Source: Pseudoxanthomonas kalamensis DSM 18571
GTDB taxonomy: Bacteria > Pseudomonadota > Gammaproteobacteria > Xanthomonadales > Xanthomonadaceae
NCBI RefSeq assembly: GCF_010211745.1
Contig: NZ_PDWQ01000001.1
Coordinates: forward strand, 754,501 to 818,500
Length of the DNA stretch: 64,000 nt
Reading direction: 5' to 3'
Shown here: positions 34,428-47,332 of the stretch, piece after piece
Layout of the letters: the number at the start of each line of letters is the position of its first letter
Position numbering within the stretch: position 1 is the first letter of the stretch
Notes under the pieces: model-generated
Databases searched by the model: none
Told to the model about the DNA's origin: nothing
Seen by the model: only the letters and a program-made list of their open reading frames with translations
Made by a program: the position numbers and the translations under genes

Positions 34428-35480
34428 ATGAGCAGATGGTCGGTCTTCGTCGCGATATTGTTCTTCTGCAGCGGAACGGTTTTAGCGCAGGCGGCTGTCG
34501 AACCGGCTACAGGCAGCCGGGTGGACATGCCGGCGACGTCGTTGCCCTACAGCCGTTTCGCCAGCCCCGAGGCCAGAACCCGGTTCGAGCAGCTGCAGGC
34601 GGATCAAGGCCCGCCCTCTACCGACATCGCCGACTTGCGGCGTTTCTATCAGGACTACAACGATGCACGGCTGCGCGAAGTGCAATCGCGTTACCTGGCG
34701 CGGGTGGAAGCAACGACCATGGGCGGAGTGCCGGTGCAGGTCGTCGACCCGGCGGCCGGCGTCGCGGAAGGTAACGGCGCGCGCGTGTTGATCAATCTGC
34801 ATGGCGGCGCCTTCATGTGGGGCGCGGGCAGCGGCGCGCTGGTGGAGGCGATTCCGATTGCCGTCGTTGCCGGCATGCGGGTGGTGGCGGTCGACTACCG
34901 GCTGGCGCCCGAGCATCCGTACCCGGCCGCTGCGGAAGACGTGGAGGCGGTGTACCGGGCGCTGCTGGAGGAATACCGGGCGGAGAACATTGGCATCTAC
35001 GGCTGTTCGGCCGGCGGGGTGCTGACCGCGCAGGCAACCGCCAGGATCCTGCGGGCGGGCCTGCCGCGCCCCGGTGCCATCGGCACCTTCTGCGGCACCG
35101 GCTTGCCGTTCGCCGGCGACTCGGTTGTGCTGGGACAACTGGCGACCGGCGCCGCGCCGATGAAGGCCGACAGCGACGCGCGCCCCCCCTATCTGCTGGC
35201 GGATTCGGTCGATGGTCCGGCGGCGTATCCGGGCAAGTTTCCGGAACTGCTCGAACGCTTCCCGCCGACGCTGTTGCTGGCCGGTGGCAGGGATTTTTCG
35301 GTCAGTGCCCTGACCACCATGCATCGGCGCCTGCTGGGTTCGGGGGTCGAGGCCGATCTGGTGCTGTTCGATGGCATGTGGCACGCCTTCTTCGTGTTTC
35401 CGGAACTGCCCGAATCGCGAGAAGCCTACGGGCTGATCGCGGATTTCTTCGACCGGCACCTGGGCCGCGCACCGCACTGA
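34428..35480 (+). CDS. Exported alpha/beta-hydrolase esterase (HSL family)
   Basis: 350 residues, signal peptide about 1-21 (VFVAILFFCSGTVLAQA). It has the oxyanion HGGAF motif, nucleophile GCSAGG, AGGRDFSV with the acid residue, and a late MWHAFFVF histidine: the full catalytic set of the hormone-sensitive-lipase family. It is a periplasmic carboxylesterase, possibly removing acyl groups from a sugar substrate, given its place at the end of the sugar operon. AGGGAG precedes ATG 34428. Confidence 0.9.
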   Translation: MSRWSVFVAILFFCSGTVLAQAAVEPATGSRVDMPATSLPYSRFASPEARTRFEQLQADQGPPSTDIADLRRFYQDYNDARLREVQSRYLARVEATTMGGVPVQVVDPAAGVAEGNGARVLINLHGGAFMWGAGSGALVEAIPIAVVAGMRVVAVDYRLAPEHPYPAAAEDVEAVYRALLEEYRAENIGIYGCSAGGVLTAQATARILRAGLPRPGAIGTFCGTGLPFAGDSVVLGQLATGAAPMKADSDARPPYLLADSVDGPAAYPGKFPELLERFPPTLLLAGGRDFSVSALTTMHRRLLGSGVEADLVLFDGMWHAFFVFPELPESREAYGLIADFFDRHLGRAPH

Positions 35481-35554
35481 TCCGTCGGCGTCGCCAAACC
35501 GCGGCCGGCGTTCGCGTATCGTGATTGCCAGAATCGGACGGGTGGAGGCGGCAC

Positions 35555-36010
35555 GTGAAAGCAATGAGTCTGGGACTGGCGGTTTTCATCGGCATGTTGT
35601 TGCCGTTGCAGGCCTTGATCAACGCCGCGCTGGGTCGACAGACCTTCGGGCCGCTGTTCGCCGCGTTGGCGTCGTTCGCGGTCGGCACGCTGGTGCTGCT
35701 GTTGTGGTGGTGGGCGGCCAAGCCGGTGTTCGAAGTGGCGGCGCTGGTGCGGGTGCCGTGGTGGGCCTGGACCGGGGGCGTGATCGGCGCGGTCTACGTG
35801 GCCGCGGCGACCCTGCTGATTCCGCGCATGGGCGCCGCGCCGCTGATCTGCCTGGTGGTGTTCGGCCAGTTGATCGGATCGCTGCTGCTCGATCATTTCG
35901 GCGTGCTGCACGCGCGCCAGCCGATCGACGGCATGCGCATGCTGGGTGCCGCACTGGTCGTCGTCGGCGCCTTGCTGGTGGTGCGTCCCTGGCAATCGCC
36001 TGCCGGTTGA
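35555..36010 (+). CDS. YdcZ/DUF606-type small DMT transporter
   Basis: 151 residues with five hydrophobic helices (GLAVFIGMLLPLQALINAALG, FAALASFAVGTLVLLLWWW, WTGGVIGAVYVAAATLLIPRMGAAPLICLVVFGQ). This is the half-size transporter form of the DMT superfamily. It would work as a dimer in the inner membrane; the substrate is unknown. GGAGG (35544-35548) six bases before GTG 35555 decides the start over ATG 35564. Confidence 0.88.
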   Translation: MKAMSLGLAVFIGMLLPLQALINAALGRQTFGPLFAALASFAVGTLVLLLWWWAAKPVFEVAALVRVPWWAWTGGVIGAVYVAAATLLIPRMGAAPLICLVVFGQLIGSLLLDHFGVLHARQPIDGMRMLGAALVVVGALLVVRPWQSPAG

Positions 36011-36012
36011 AT

Positions 36013-36531
36013 ATGGCGGAGGAACTGGTCGGACTGGGGCCGCGGATTGCGGCCGATTGCCGCGTGCTGGTGCTGGGCTCGATGCCCGGCGGCGCTTCGC
36101 TGCAGGCCGGGCAGTATTACGCGCATCCGCGCAACCGGTTCTGGCCGCTGATGCAGCACCTGTTCGGCATCCCGGCCGGGCACGAATACGAACGGCGCAT
36201 CGTCGGCTTGCAGCGCGCAGGCGTGGGCCTGTGGGACGTGATCGGCCGCTGCCGGCGCCGTGGCAGCCTGGATTCGGCCATCGAACGCGGCAGCGAGCTG
36301 CCCAATGCCGTCGCCGAAATACTGCAAGAGCAAACTGGTATCGCCGTGGTCGCGCTGAATGGCGGCAAGGCGGCATCGGCGTTCCGTCGATACGTGGTGC
36401 CGCAATTACAGCCGCAACGGTTGCAGACGCTGACCGTGCTGCCGTTGCCATCGACCAGTCCGGCGCATGCCGCGATGGATCTGCCCGCGCTGGTTCGGGC
36501 ATGGTCGGTGTTGGCTGCGGCAGACGCTTGA
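36013..36531 (+). CDS. DNA-deoxyinosine / mismatch uracil glycosylase, UDG superfamily
   Basis: 172 residues. VLVLGSMPGGASL, followed by QYYAHPRNRFWPLMQ and GVGLWDVIGRCRRRGSLD, define the family of small hypoxanthine/uracil-DNA glycosylases related to Mug. The LPLPSTSPAHA block near the C-terminus is the second active-site motif. It excises deaminated bases to start base excision repair. It begins two bases after the stop of the small transporter gene and is probably co-transcribed with it. Confidence 0.9.
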   Translation: MAEELVGLGPRIAADCRVLVLGSMPGGASLQAGQYYAHPRNRFWPLMQHLFGIPAGHEYERRIVGLQRAGVGLWDVIGRCRRRGSLDSAIERGSELPNAVAEILQEQTGIAVVALNGGKAASAFRRYVVPQLQPQRLQTLTVLPLPSTSPAHAAMDLPALVRAWSVLAAADA

Positions 36532-36683
36532 CCGGTTCGGTCGTCGCCCGTGGACGAAGGGACAGATGGCGATGCGGTCTGCTGATCCGACCAAAGCCAT
36601 ACCAGCGGCGTCGGTTTCGACGAATACGCGGCAGTATCGTCGGCATGGCCTGCCGAGACGGCGAAATTGCTGCACTGCAGAGG

Positions 36684-36713
36684 TTGTGCGCAGTGCGTTG
36701 CGCTGTCCACAAT
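36684..36713 (+). promoter_or_regulatory. Possible aceF-lpdA promoter
   Basis: TTGTGC (36684-36689), an 18-base spacer and CACAAT (36708-36713), ending about 40 bases before the aceF start. Both boxes are only partial sigma-70 matches, but the placement is right. Confidence 0.35.
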
Positions 36714-36753
36714 AGCAGTTCTCCCGTTCACGTGTTCCCCCGGAGTTCCCCGT

Positions 36754-38091
36754 ATGGCTGAAGTCAAGGAAGCCCGCGTTCCCGATATCGGCGATTACAG
36801 CGATGTCCCCGTCATCGAGGTGCTGGTCGCGGTCGGCGATACGGTGAAGAAGGACCAGGGTTTGGTCACGCTGGAGTCGGACAAGGCGACGATGGAAGTG
36901 CCGTCGCCGTTCGATGGCGTGGTCAAGGAGCTGAAGGTCAAGCTGGGCGACGAATTGGCCGAAGGCAAGGTGGTGGCGCTGATCGAAGTCGGTGACACCG
37001 CGGCGGCGGCAGCGTCGGCCAGCGCGCCTGCGTCGAAGCCGGAACCACCTGCACCGGCGCCTGTTCCGGAAGCGAAACCGGTTGCGGTCGAGCCGGCTGA
37101 ATTGACTGCCTTGTCGGCGGCCCCGCCGCAGTCGCCGCCGGTCAGTTTCGGCGCCGATAGCGTGTTGCCGTCCAAGGTGCCCTACGCCAGCCCGGCCGTG
37201 CGCCTGTTCGCGCGCGAACTGGGCGTCGATCTGTCGCAGGTCGCCGGCAGCGAGAAGGGTGGGCGCATCGGCAAGGCCGACGTGCAGAAATACGTCAAGG
37301 GCGTGATGTCCGGTACGGGCGCGCCGCCGCCGCCGGCAGGCGGCGGCAACGGTCTGAACCTGCTGCCGTGGCCGAAGGTGGATTTCTCCAAGTTCGGCGA
37401 CACCGAGACGGTGCCGCTGTCGCGGATCAAGAAGATCTCCGGCGCCAACCTGGCGCGCAACTGGGCGATGATCCCGCATGTCACCCAGCATGAAGACGCC
37501 GACATCACCGAGCTGGAAGCGCTGCGGGTGAAGTTGAACAAGGAGAACGAGAAGGCCGGCATCAAGCTGACCATGCTGGCCTTCCTGATCAAGGCCAGTG
37601 CGGCGGCGCTGAAGAAATACCCCGAGTTCAACGCTTCGCTGGACGCCGCCGGCGAAAACCTGACCCTGAAGAAGTACTTCCACATCGGCTTCGCCGCCGA
37701 CACGCCCAACGGGCTGGTGGTGCCGGTGCTGCGCGACGTGGACAGCAAGGGCGTGCTGCAGATCAGCCAGGAAATGGGCGACCTGGCGAAGAAGGCGCGC
37801 GACGGCAAGCTGGGTCCGGCCGACATGTCCGGCGGCTGCTTCTCGATTAGTTCGCTGGGCGGCATCGGCGGCACCAAGTTCACCCCGATCGTCAACGCGC
37901 CGGAAGTGGCGATCCTCGGCGTATCGAAATCGTCGATCCAGCCGGTCTGGGACGGTGCGCAGTTCCAGCCGCGGTTGATCCTGCCGCTGTCGCTGAGCTA
38001 CGACCATCGCGTCATCGATGGCGCCGCCGCCGCGCGCTTCGCCGCGTACCTGGCGCAGGTGCTGGCCGACATGCGCCGCGTGCTGCTGTAA
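36754..38091 (+). CDS. aceF: Dihydrolipoyllysine acetyltransferase, E2 of pyruvate dehydrogenase
   Basis: 445 residues. One lipoyl domain (1-78, ESDKATMEVP, Lys44), an Ala/Pro linker, a peripheral-subunit-binding domain (about 143-180, YASPAVRLFARELGVDL) and the catalytic acetyltransferase core ending with SYDHRVIDG (His418). Only one lipoyl domain is present, against three in E. coli; the second one of this complex is carried on E3 downstream. CGGAG is eight bases upstream of the ATG. Followed by lpdA after 13 bases. The E1 gene is 33 kb away. Confidence 0.96.
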   Translation: MAEVKEARVPDIGDYSDVPVIEVLVAVGDTVKKDQGLVTLESDKATMEVPSPFDGVVKELKVKLGDELAEGKVVALIEVGDTAAAAASASAPASKPEPPAPAPVPEAKPVAVEPAELTALSAAPPQSPPVSFGADSVLPSKVPYASPAVRLFARELGVDLSQVAGSEKGGRIGKADVQKYVKGVMSGTGAPPPPAGGGNGLNLLPWPKVDFSKFGDTETVPLSRIKKISGANLARNWAMIPHVTQHEDADITELEALRVKLNKENEKAGIKLTMLAFLIKASAAALKKYPEFNASLDAAGENLTLKKYFHIGFAADTPNGLVVPVLRDVDSKGVLQISQEMGDLAKKARDGKLGPADMSGGCFSISSLGGIGGTKFTPIVNAPEVAILGVSKSSIQPVWDGAQFQPRLILPLSLSYDHRVIDGAAAARFAAYLAQVLADMRRVLL

Positions 38092-38104
38092 GGGGAACGG
38101 AAGA

Positions 38105-39895
38105 ATGGCGAATATCGAAGTCAAGGTTCCCGATATCGGCGATTACAGCGACGTGCCGGTGATCGAGGTGCTGGTTGCGGTCGGCGACACGGTGACGAAG
38201 GACCAGGGCTTGGTCACGCTGGAGTCGGACAAGGCGACGATGGAAGTGCCGTCCTCGGCGGCTGGCGTGGTCAAGGAGCTGAGGGTCAAGCTGGGCGACA
38301 GCCTGTCCGAAGGCATGGTGGTAGCGATCCTGGAGGCTGAAGGCGCCGCTTCGGTGCCGGCGTCCGCCCCGGTGGCTCCTGCTGCCCCGGCTCCTGCCGC
38401 CGCGCCGCCGGCCGCACCCGCCGCTCCGGCACCGAAGGCCGCGACCGGTACCGGCAAGCCGGCCGACATCGAGTGTCGGATGGTGGTGATCGGTTCCGGC
38501 CCCGGCGGCTACACCGCGGCGTTCCGCGCCGCCGACCTCGGCTTGGACACGGTGCTGGTCGAACGCTACGACACGCTGGGTGGCGTCTGCCTCAACGTGG
38601 GCTGTATCCCGTCGAAGGCGTTGCTGCACGCGGCGGCGCTGATTGAGGAGGCGGCGCATTCGGACGCCATCGGTATCAGTTTCGGCAAGCCGAAGATCGA
38701 CATCGACAAGCTGCGCGGCTTCAAGCAGGACAAGGTGGTCGGCCAGTTCACCAAGGGCCTGGCCGGCATGGCCAAGCAGCGCAAGGTGCGCACGGTGACC
38801 GGCGTGGCGAAGTTCGTTTCGCCGAATGAGCTCGAAATCGCCGGCGCCGGCGGCAAGACGCAGCTGCTGCGCTTCGAGCAATGCATCATCGCCGCCGGCT
38901 CGCAGGCGGTGAAGCTGCCCAACTTCCCGTGGGACGACCCGCGGGTGATGGATTCCACCGACGCCCTGCAGCTGGCCGAAGTGCCGAAAACGCTGCTGGT
39001 GGTCGGCGGCGGCATCATCGGTCTGGAAATGGCGACCGTGTACCGCGCGCTGGGCGCGCAGGTCACCGTGGTCGAGTTCATGGACCAACTGATGCCGGGT
39101 GCCGACAAGGATCTGGTCAAGCCGCTGGCCGACCGGCTGAAGAAGCAGGGTGTGGTCGTGCATCTCAAGACCAAGGCCGCCAAGGTCGAAGCGTCGAAGA
39201 AAGGCATTGCCGTGCATTTCGAAAGTGCCACCGAAGGCCAGGCGCCGGAACTGGAGTCCGGCATGTTTGATCGCGTGCTGGTCGCGGTCGGCCGCACGCC
39301 GAACGGCGGCAAGCTGGATGCCGACAAGGCCGGCGTGCAGGTGAGCGAACGCGGCTTCATCCCGGTCGACCGTCAGATGCGTACCAACGTGCCGCACATC
39401 TTCGCCATCGGCGATCTGGTCGGGCAGCCGATGCTGGCGCACAAGGCGACCCACGAAGGCAAGCTGGCCGCGGAAGTCGCCGCTGGCGAGAAGAAGGAGT
39501 GGGTGGCGCGGGTGATTCCGTCGGTGGCCTACACCGATCCGGAAATCGCCTGGACCGGTGTCACCGAGACCGAGGCCAAGGCCAGGGGCCTGAAAGTCGG
39601 CGTCGGCAAGTTCCCGTGGGTGGCTTCGGCGCGCGCGGTGGGCATCGGCCGCGGCGAGGGCTTCACCAAGCTGGTGTTCGACGAGGACAGCCACCGCATC
39701 ATCGGCGCCGGCATCGTCGGCGTGCATGCCGGCGACCTGATCAGCGAACTGGCGCTGGCGATCGAGATGGGCTGCGAGGCGGCCGACATCGGTGCCACCG
39801 TGCATCCGCACCCGACGCTCAGCGAGTCGGTGGCGATGGCGGCCGAAGTCTACGAAGGCACGATCACCGACCTGTACATCCCGAAGAAGAAATAG
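38105..39895 (+). CDS. lpdA: Dihydrolipoamide dehydrogenase (E3) with N-terminal lipoyl domain
   Basis: 596 residues, ~120 longer than standard E3. Residues 1-77 are a lipoyl domain (Lys43 in ESDKATMEVP) almost identical in its first half to that of AceF. An Ala/Pro linker (81-118) follows, then the flavoprotein: FAD motif GSGPGG (130-135), redox-active GGVCLNVGCIPSK (Cys162, Cys167), NAD motif GGGIIGLEMA and the C-terminal HPHPTLSE histidine. It reoxidises dihydrolipoamide with NAD. Fusion of E3 and lipoyl domains is known from Neisseria, Ralstonia and Xanthomonas relatives. Same operon as aceF. Confidence 0.96.
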   Translation: MANIEVKVPDIGDYSDVPVIEVLVAVGDTVTKDQGLVTLESDKATMEVPSSAAGVVKELRVKLGDSLSEGMVVAILEAEGAASVPASAPVAPAAPAPAAAPPAAPAAPAPKAATGTGKPADIECRMVVIGSGPGGYTAAFRAADLGLDTVLVERYDTLGGVCLNVGCIPSKALLHAAALIEEAAHSDAIGISFGKPKIDIDKLRGFKQDKVVGQFTKGLAGMAKQRKVRTVTGVAKFVSPNELEIAGAGGKTQLLRFEQCIIAAGSQAVKLPNFPWDDPRVMDSTDALQLAEVPKTLLVVGGGIIGLEMATVYRALGAQVTVVEFMDQLMPGADKDLVKPLADRLKKQGVVVHLKTKAAKVEASKKGIAVHFESATEGQAPELESGMFDRVLVAVGRTPNGGKLDADKAGVQVSERGFIPVDRQMRTNVPHIFAIGDLVGQPMLAHKATHEGKLAAEVAAGEKKEWVARVIPSVAYTDPEIAWTGVTETEAKARGLKVGVGKFPWVASARAVGIGRGEGFTKLVFDEDSHRIIGAGIVGVHAGDLISELALAIEMGCEAADIGATVHPHPTLSESVAMAAEVYEGTITDLYIPKKK

Positions 39896-39904
39896 CTGGC
39901 TCGC

Positions 39905-39923
39905 CCCGCCTGCGGGCGGGGAG
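39905..39923 (+). terminator. Hairpin after lpdA
   Basis: CCCCGCC-TGCG-GGCGGGG immediately after the lpdA stop, with no T-run behind it. It lies between convergent genes and probably helps end both transcripts. Confidence 0.5.
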
Positions 39924-39925
39924 GG

Positions 39926-40129
39926 TCAGACGGCCAATGCCTCGGACTGGCCGGAGCGCCGAAGCTCGCGCCGCTTCCAGAACTTCTCGTGGAAGTGGAA
40001 CACCACCGTGTTGCAGGCCGGTTCCACCAGGGCCAGGGCGCCGCCAACCAGCCAGCTGCCGGTAAACAACCAGCCCAGCAGGAAAGCCACGCTGAAGTGC
40101 AGGGCGGCGAAGCTCATCGTCTTGGCCAT
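39926..40129 (-). CDS. DUF2061 small membrane protein
   Basis: 67 residues. MAKTMSFAALHFSVAFLLGWLFTG and ALALVEPACNTVVFHFHEKFW are the DUF2061 pattern: two short hydrophobic helices and a conserved HxHEKFW segment. Function unknown. GGAG six bases upstream decides the ATG at 40129 over a TTG at 40141. Its promoter is overlapped by a strong Fur box (see 40144-40162), so it is probably repressed by iron. Confidence 0.88.
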   Translation of the reverse strand: MAKTMSFAALHFSVAFLLGWLFTGSWLVGGALALVEPACNTVVFHFHEKFWKRRELRRSGQSEALAV

Positions 40130-40143
40130 GACCGACTCCAATT

Positions 40144-40162
40144 GAGAATGATTCCTATTATC
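40144..40162 (-). promoter_or_regulatory. Fur box
   Basis: The 19 bases from 40144 to 40162 match the classical GATAATGATAATCATTATC consensus at 15 positions (both GA.AATGAT and ATTATC arms are kept). It covers the -10 box of the DUF2061 promoter, the expected place for Fur repression. Confidence 0.75.
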
Positions 40163-40184
40163 TAGATGGGAGTTCTCTTGTCAA
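40157..40184 (-). promoter_or_regulatory. Sigma-70 promoter of the DUF2061 gene
   Basis: On the minus strand TTGACA (40184-40179) is followed after 16 bases by GATAAT (40162-40157), a near-consensus promoter in an AT-rich pocket. It reads directly into the DUF2061 gene 28 bases on. Confidence 0.75.
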
Positions 40185-40378
40185 ATGGATTGCTTGAAAG
40201 AAATTGATAGACATTTCCTATCGAAAGGTCGACCCCTTGACGGAGTCACCTCCTGTTCCGATGTGGCTGTACAGCTCGGGATACCCCGCCCTGCACGAGG
40301 CATCAGGAACGGTGTTTGCGGCAAGGCCGACGCCACGTCGACGCCATTCCGGCACCGCCGGCATTCGACCTTTGGCGG
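40185..40378. other. AT-richer intergenic stretch, no gene seen
   Basis: Part of the ~340-base gap between the DUF2061 and atpI genes. Two short plus-strand open frames here have no ribosome-binding site and no familiar sequence and are judged non-coding. The right edge leads into the atp promoter. Confidence 0.5.
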
Positions 40379-40408
40379 TTGCCGCTGAAAATTAACGACT
40401 GCTATACT
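40379..40408 (+). promoter_or_regulatory. Likely atp operon promoter
   Basis: TTGCCG (40379-40384), an 18-base AT-rich spacer, then TATACT (40403-40408). The -10 is five of six to consensus. About 60 bases upstream of the atpI start. Confidence 0.6.
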
Positions 40409-40470
40409 TTCGCTGCTCGGCGAGGTGCTTTGATTGGCCTTGTCCCCCTGTCCACTTCCGGGCTTTTCGT

Positions 40471-42086
<1,616 letters not shown>

Positions 42087-42139
42087 TCTAGCGCCCTGGC
42101 ACGGCGTCGGCGCGACCCGCCGGCGCCCTGGAGTACGTC

Positions 42140-42610
42140 ATGGATATCAATCTCACTTTCATCGTCCAGGGCCTCGCGTTCTTCGCGGTGGCGTGGTTGG
42201 TGATGAAGTTCGGCTGGCCGAGCATCATCGCGGCCATCGAAGAGCGTCAGCAGAAGATCGCCGAAGGCCTGGCCGCGGCCGACAACAGCCAGAAGGCGTT
42301 GGCTCAGGCGCAGGAACAGATCGACGACGAGCTGAAGCAGGCCCGCGCCAAGGCCAACGAGGTCATCGAGCAGGCCCACCAGCGCGCCAACCAGATCATC
42401 GAGGCGGCGCGCAACGAGGCGCTGACCGAAGCCGCGCGGCAGAAGGAAATCGCCCAGGCCGAGATCGAGGCGGCGACCAACCGTGCCCGCGAAGACCTGC
42501 GCAAGCAGGTGTCCGCGCTGGCGGTCACCGGCGCCGAGAAGCTGCTGCGGCGCGAGATCGACGCCAACGCGCACAAGGCCTTGCTCGACGAGCTGGCGGC
42601 CGAGATCTGA
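42140..42610 (+). CDS. atpF: ATP synthase F0 subunit b
   Basis: 156 residues: one N-terminal membrane helix ([17 protein letters not shown]) and a long charged helix that dimerises as the peripheral stalk and meets delta at its C-terminus. Standard length for the family. GGAG lies a few bases before the ATG; atpH begins two bases after the stop. Confidence 0.96.
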   Translation: MDINLTFIVQGLAFFAVAWLVMKFGWPSIIAAIEERQQKIAEGLAAADNSQKALAQAQEQIDDELKQARAKANEVIEQAHQRANQIIEAARNEALTEAARQKEIAQAEIEAATNRAREDLRKQVSALAVTGAEKLLRREIDANAHKALLDELAAEI

Positions 42611-42612
42611 CC

Positions 42613-43140
42613 ATGAGCCAGGCTCTCACCCTCGCCCGTCCGTATGCCCGCGCCGCGTTCGGCATCGCCAGCGACGAAGGTCGGTTGCCGGCTTGGTCCG
42701 AAGCGCTCGGCCTGGCTGCGCGCGTGGCCGCTGATCCGCGAGTGGCGCCGTTGCTGCTGAATCCGGAACTGGACGACGCCGACGCCATTGCACTGGTCGG
42801 CAGCGATGCCGGCGGCGAAGCGTTCTCGCGCTTCCTGGCCCTGCTGGCCGAGAACCGCCGGTTGCCGCTGTTGCCGGAAATCGCCGGCCTGTACGAGGAG
42901 CTGCGCGCGGAAGCCGAGTGCGTGATCCGCGCCACGGTGACCTCGGCCGAGGCCTTGCCGGCGGCCGAACTGGACGGCATCAAGGTGGCGCTGAAGCGCC
43001 GCTTCGGCCGCGAAGTACAGGTCGAGACGGCGGTGGACGCCTCGCTGATCGGCGGCGCGGTCATCGACGCCGGCGACGTGGTGATCGACGGCTCGCTGAA
43101 GGGCAAGCTGGAGCGGCTGCAGACAGCTTTGGCGAATTAA
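42613..43140 (+). CDS. atpH: ATP synthase F1 subunit delta
   Basis: 175 residues. [17 protein letters not shown] at the N-terminus and the conserved [27 protein letters not shown] near the C-terminus identify the delta/OSCP subunit that joins the peripheral stalk to the F1 head. Two bases after atpF. A palindromic repeat separates it from atpA. Confidence 0.96.
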   Translation: MSQALTLARPYARAAFGIASDEGRLPAWSEALGLAARVAADPRVAPLLLNPELDDADAIALVGSDAGGEAFSRFLALLAENRRLPLLPEIAGLYEELRAEAECVIRATVTSAEALPAAELDGIKVALKRRFGREVQVETAVDASLIGGAVIDAGDVVIDGSLKGKLERLQTALAN

Positions 43141-43151
43141 ACCGAAACACA

Positions 43152-43204
43152 TGGGCGGGCCCCGGCCCACCGAACAGGATGGCGGGCCAGGGCCCGCCCT
43201 ACAG
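43152..43204. repeat. GC-rich palindromic repeat between atpH and atpA
   Basis: Two diverged copies of a GGCGGGCC-type unit stand in tandem. The right one (43181-43198) is a perfect 8-base stem GGCGGGCC / GGCCCGCC with a two-base loop and a CTACA tail; the left one (43154-43170) is imperfect. It looks like a short interspersed palindrome inserted between two atp genes. Confidence 0.6.
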
Positions 43205-43213
43205 GAAACCAAA

Positions 43214-44761
<1,548 letters not shown>

Positions 44762-44829
44762 TCGCAGGCGCGGCGCAAGCCGCGACGGGAGCCGCGGTTG
44801 ATGCGGCGCCCACGACAGAGAGAGACGAA

Positions 44830-45693
44830 ATGGCGGGCGGCAGAGAAATCAAAACCAAGATCAAGAGCGTGCAGAACACCCGCAAGGTGACCCGCGCGCT
44901 GGAAATGGTCTCGGCGTCCAAGATCCGCAAGGCGCAGGAGCGGATGAACGCTTCGCGCCCGTACGCGCGCGCCATGAAGCAGATGATCGGACACCTGGCC
45001 CAGGCCAATTCCGAGTATCAGCACCCGTACCTGGTCGAGCGCAAGGAGATCGGGCGGGTCGGATACATCGTGGTGTCGTCCGACCGCGGTCTGGCCGGTG
45101 GCCTGAACAACAACCTGTTCCGCAAGGCCGTCGGCGAGATGCGCCAATGGCAGCAGCAGGGCGCCGAGATCGACATGGTCACCATCGGCCAGAAGGCGTC
45201 GGCGTTCTTCCGCCGCATCAAGGTCGACATGCTGGCCAGCGTCACCCACCTGGGCGACGTGCCGCACCTGGACCAGCTGGTCGGCGTGATCAAGGTGATG
45301 CTGGATGCTTACGAATCCGGCAAGGTCGACCGCGTGTATCTGGTGTACAACGATTTCGTCAACACCATGACCCAGCGCGCGGCCTTCGACCAGTTGCTGC
45401 CGCTGGCCGCCGGCGAGCAGCTGGAGACCCGGCACGACTGGGACTACCTGTACGAGCCGGACGCGGAAGCGGTGCTGGAGCACGTGCTGACCCGCTACAT
45501 CGAGTCGCTGGTGTACCAGGCGGTGCTGGAGAACGTGGCCTCCGAGCACGCGGCGCGCATGGTGGCGATGAAGGCCGCCAGCGACAACGCCAGCAAACTG
45601 ATCGAAACGCTGAACCTGGCTTACAACAAGTCCCGGCAGGCGGCGATCACCCAGGAGATTTCCGAAATCGTCGGTGGCGCCGCAGCCGTCTGA
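44830..45693 (+). CDS. atpG: ATP synthase F1 subunit gamma
   Basis: 287 residues, the central rotor shaft. N-terminal [19 protein letters not shown] and the C-terminal [21 protein letters not shown] blocks form the coiled coil inserted into the alpha3beta3 head. The C-terminal [19 protein letters not shown] is highly conserved. Confidence 0.97.
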   Translation: MAGGREIKTKIKSVQNTRKVTRALEMVSASKIRKAQERMNASRPYARAMKQMIGHLAQANSEYQHPYLVERKEIGRVGYIVVSSDRGLAGGLNNNLFRKAVGEMRQWQQQGAEIDMVTIGQKASAFFRRIKVDMLASVTHLGDVPHLDQLVGVIKVMLDAYESGKVDRVYLVYNDFVNTMTQRAAFDQLLPLAAGEQLETRHDWDYLYEPDAEAVLEHVLTRYIESLVYQAVLENVASEHAARMVAMKAASDNASKLIETLNLAYNKSRQAAITQEISEIVGGAAAV

Positions 45694-45703
45694 CGAGATC
45701 CAC

Positions 45704-45770
45704 TGTAGGAGCGGCGCAAGCCGCGACCTGCAACCCGAACGAAGCGGTCGCGGCTCACGCCGCTCCTACA
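45704..45770. repeat. Inverted pair of REP-like elements between atpG and atpD
   Basis: Arms of 24 bases (45704-45727 and 45747-45770) are inverted copies, 22 of 24 paired, each with the TGTAGGAGCGGC core typical of REP sequences in Xanthomonas and Pseudomonas, separated by 19 bases. The transcript would fold into a long hairpin between two subunit genes. Confidence 0.85.
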
Positions 45771-45788
45771 ACGATATTGGAAAGTTAA

Positions 45789-47228
<1,440 letters not shown>

Positions 47229-47241
47229 GAGCAGTGGTGAG

Positions 47242-47298
47242 AGAAGAGGAGTGAGGAGTCAGTAAAAGCCTTTCTCTTGTTCCTCACTTCTGACTTCT
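47242..47298. repeat. Low-GC imperfect inverted repeat between atpD and atpC
   Basis: An AG-rich half (47242-47268, with GTGAGGAGTCAG) faces a CT-rich half (47271-47298) that shares AGTGAGGA in inverted orientation. GC content is clearly lower than the surrounding genes. It may fold into an imperfect hairpin. Confidence 0.45.
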
Positions 47299-47332
47299 TA
47301 CCTTCCCGGGCCGAACAAAGCGAGACCACATC

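Noticed and set aside
40185-40395. Two small plus-strand open frames upstream of atpI
   Set aside because: No ribosome-binding site, overlapping each other in different frames, and no recognisable sequence; the region instead holds promoter elements.
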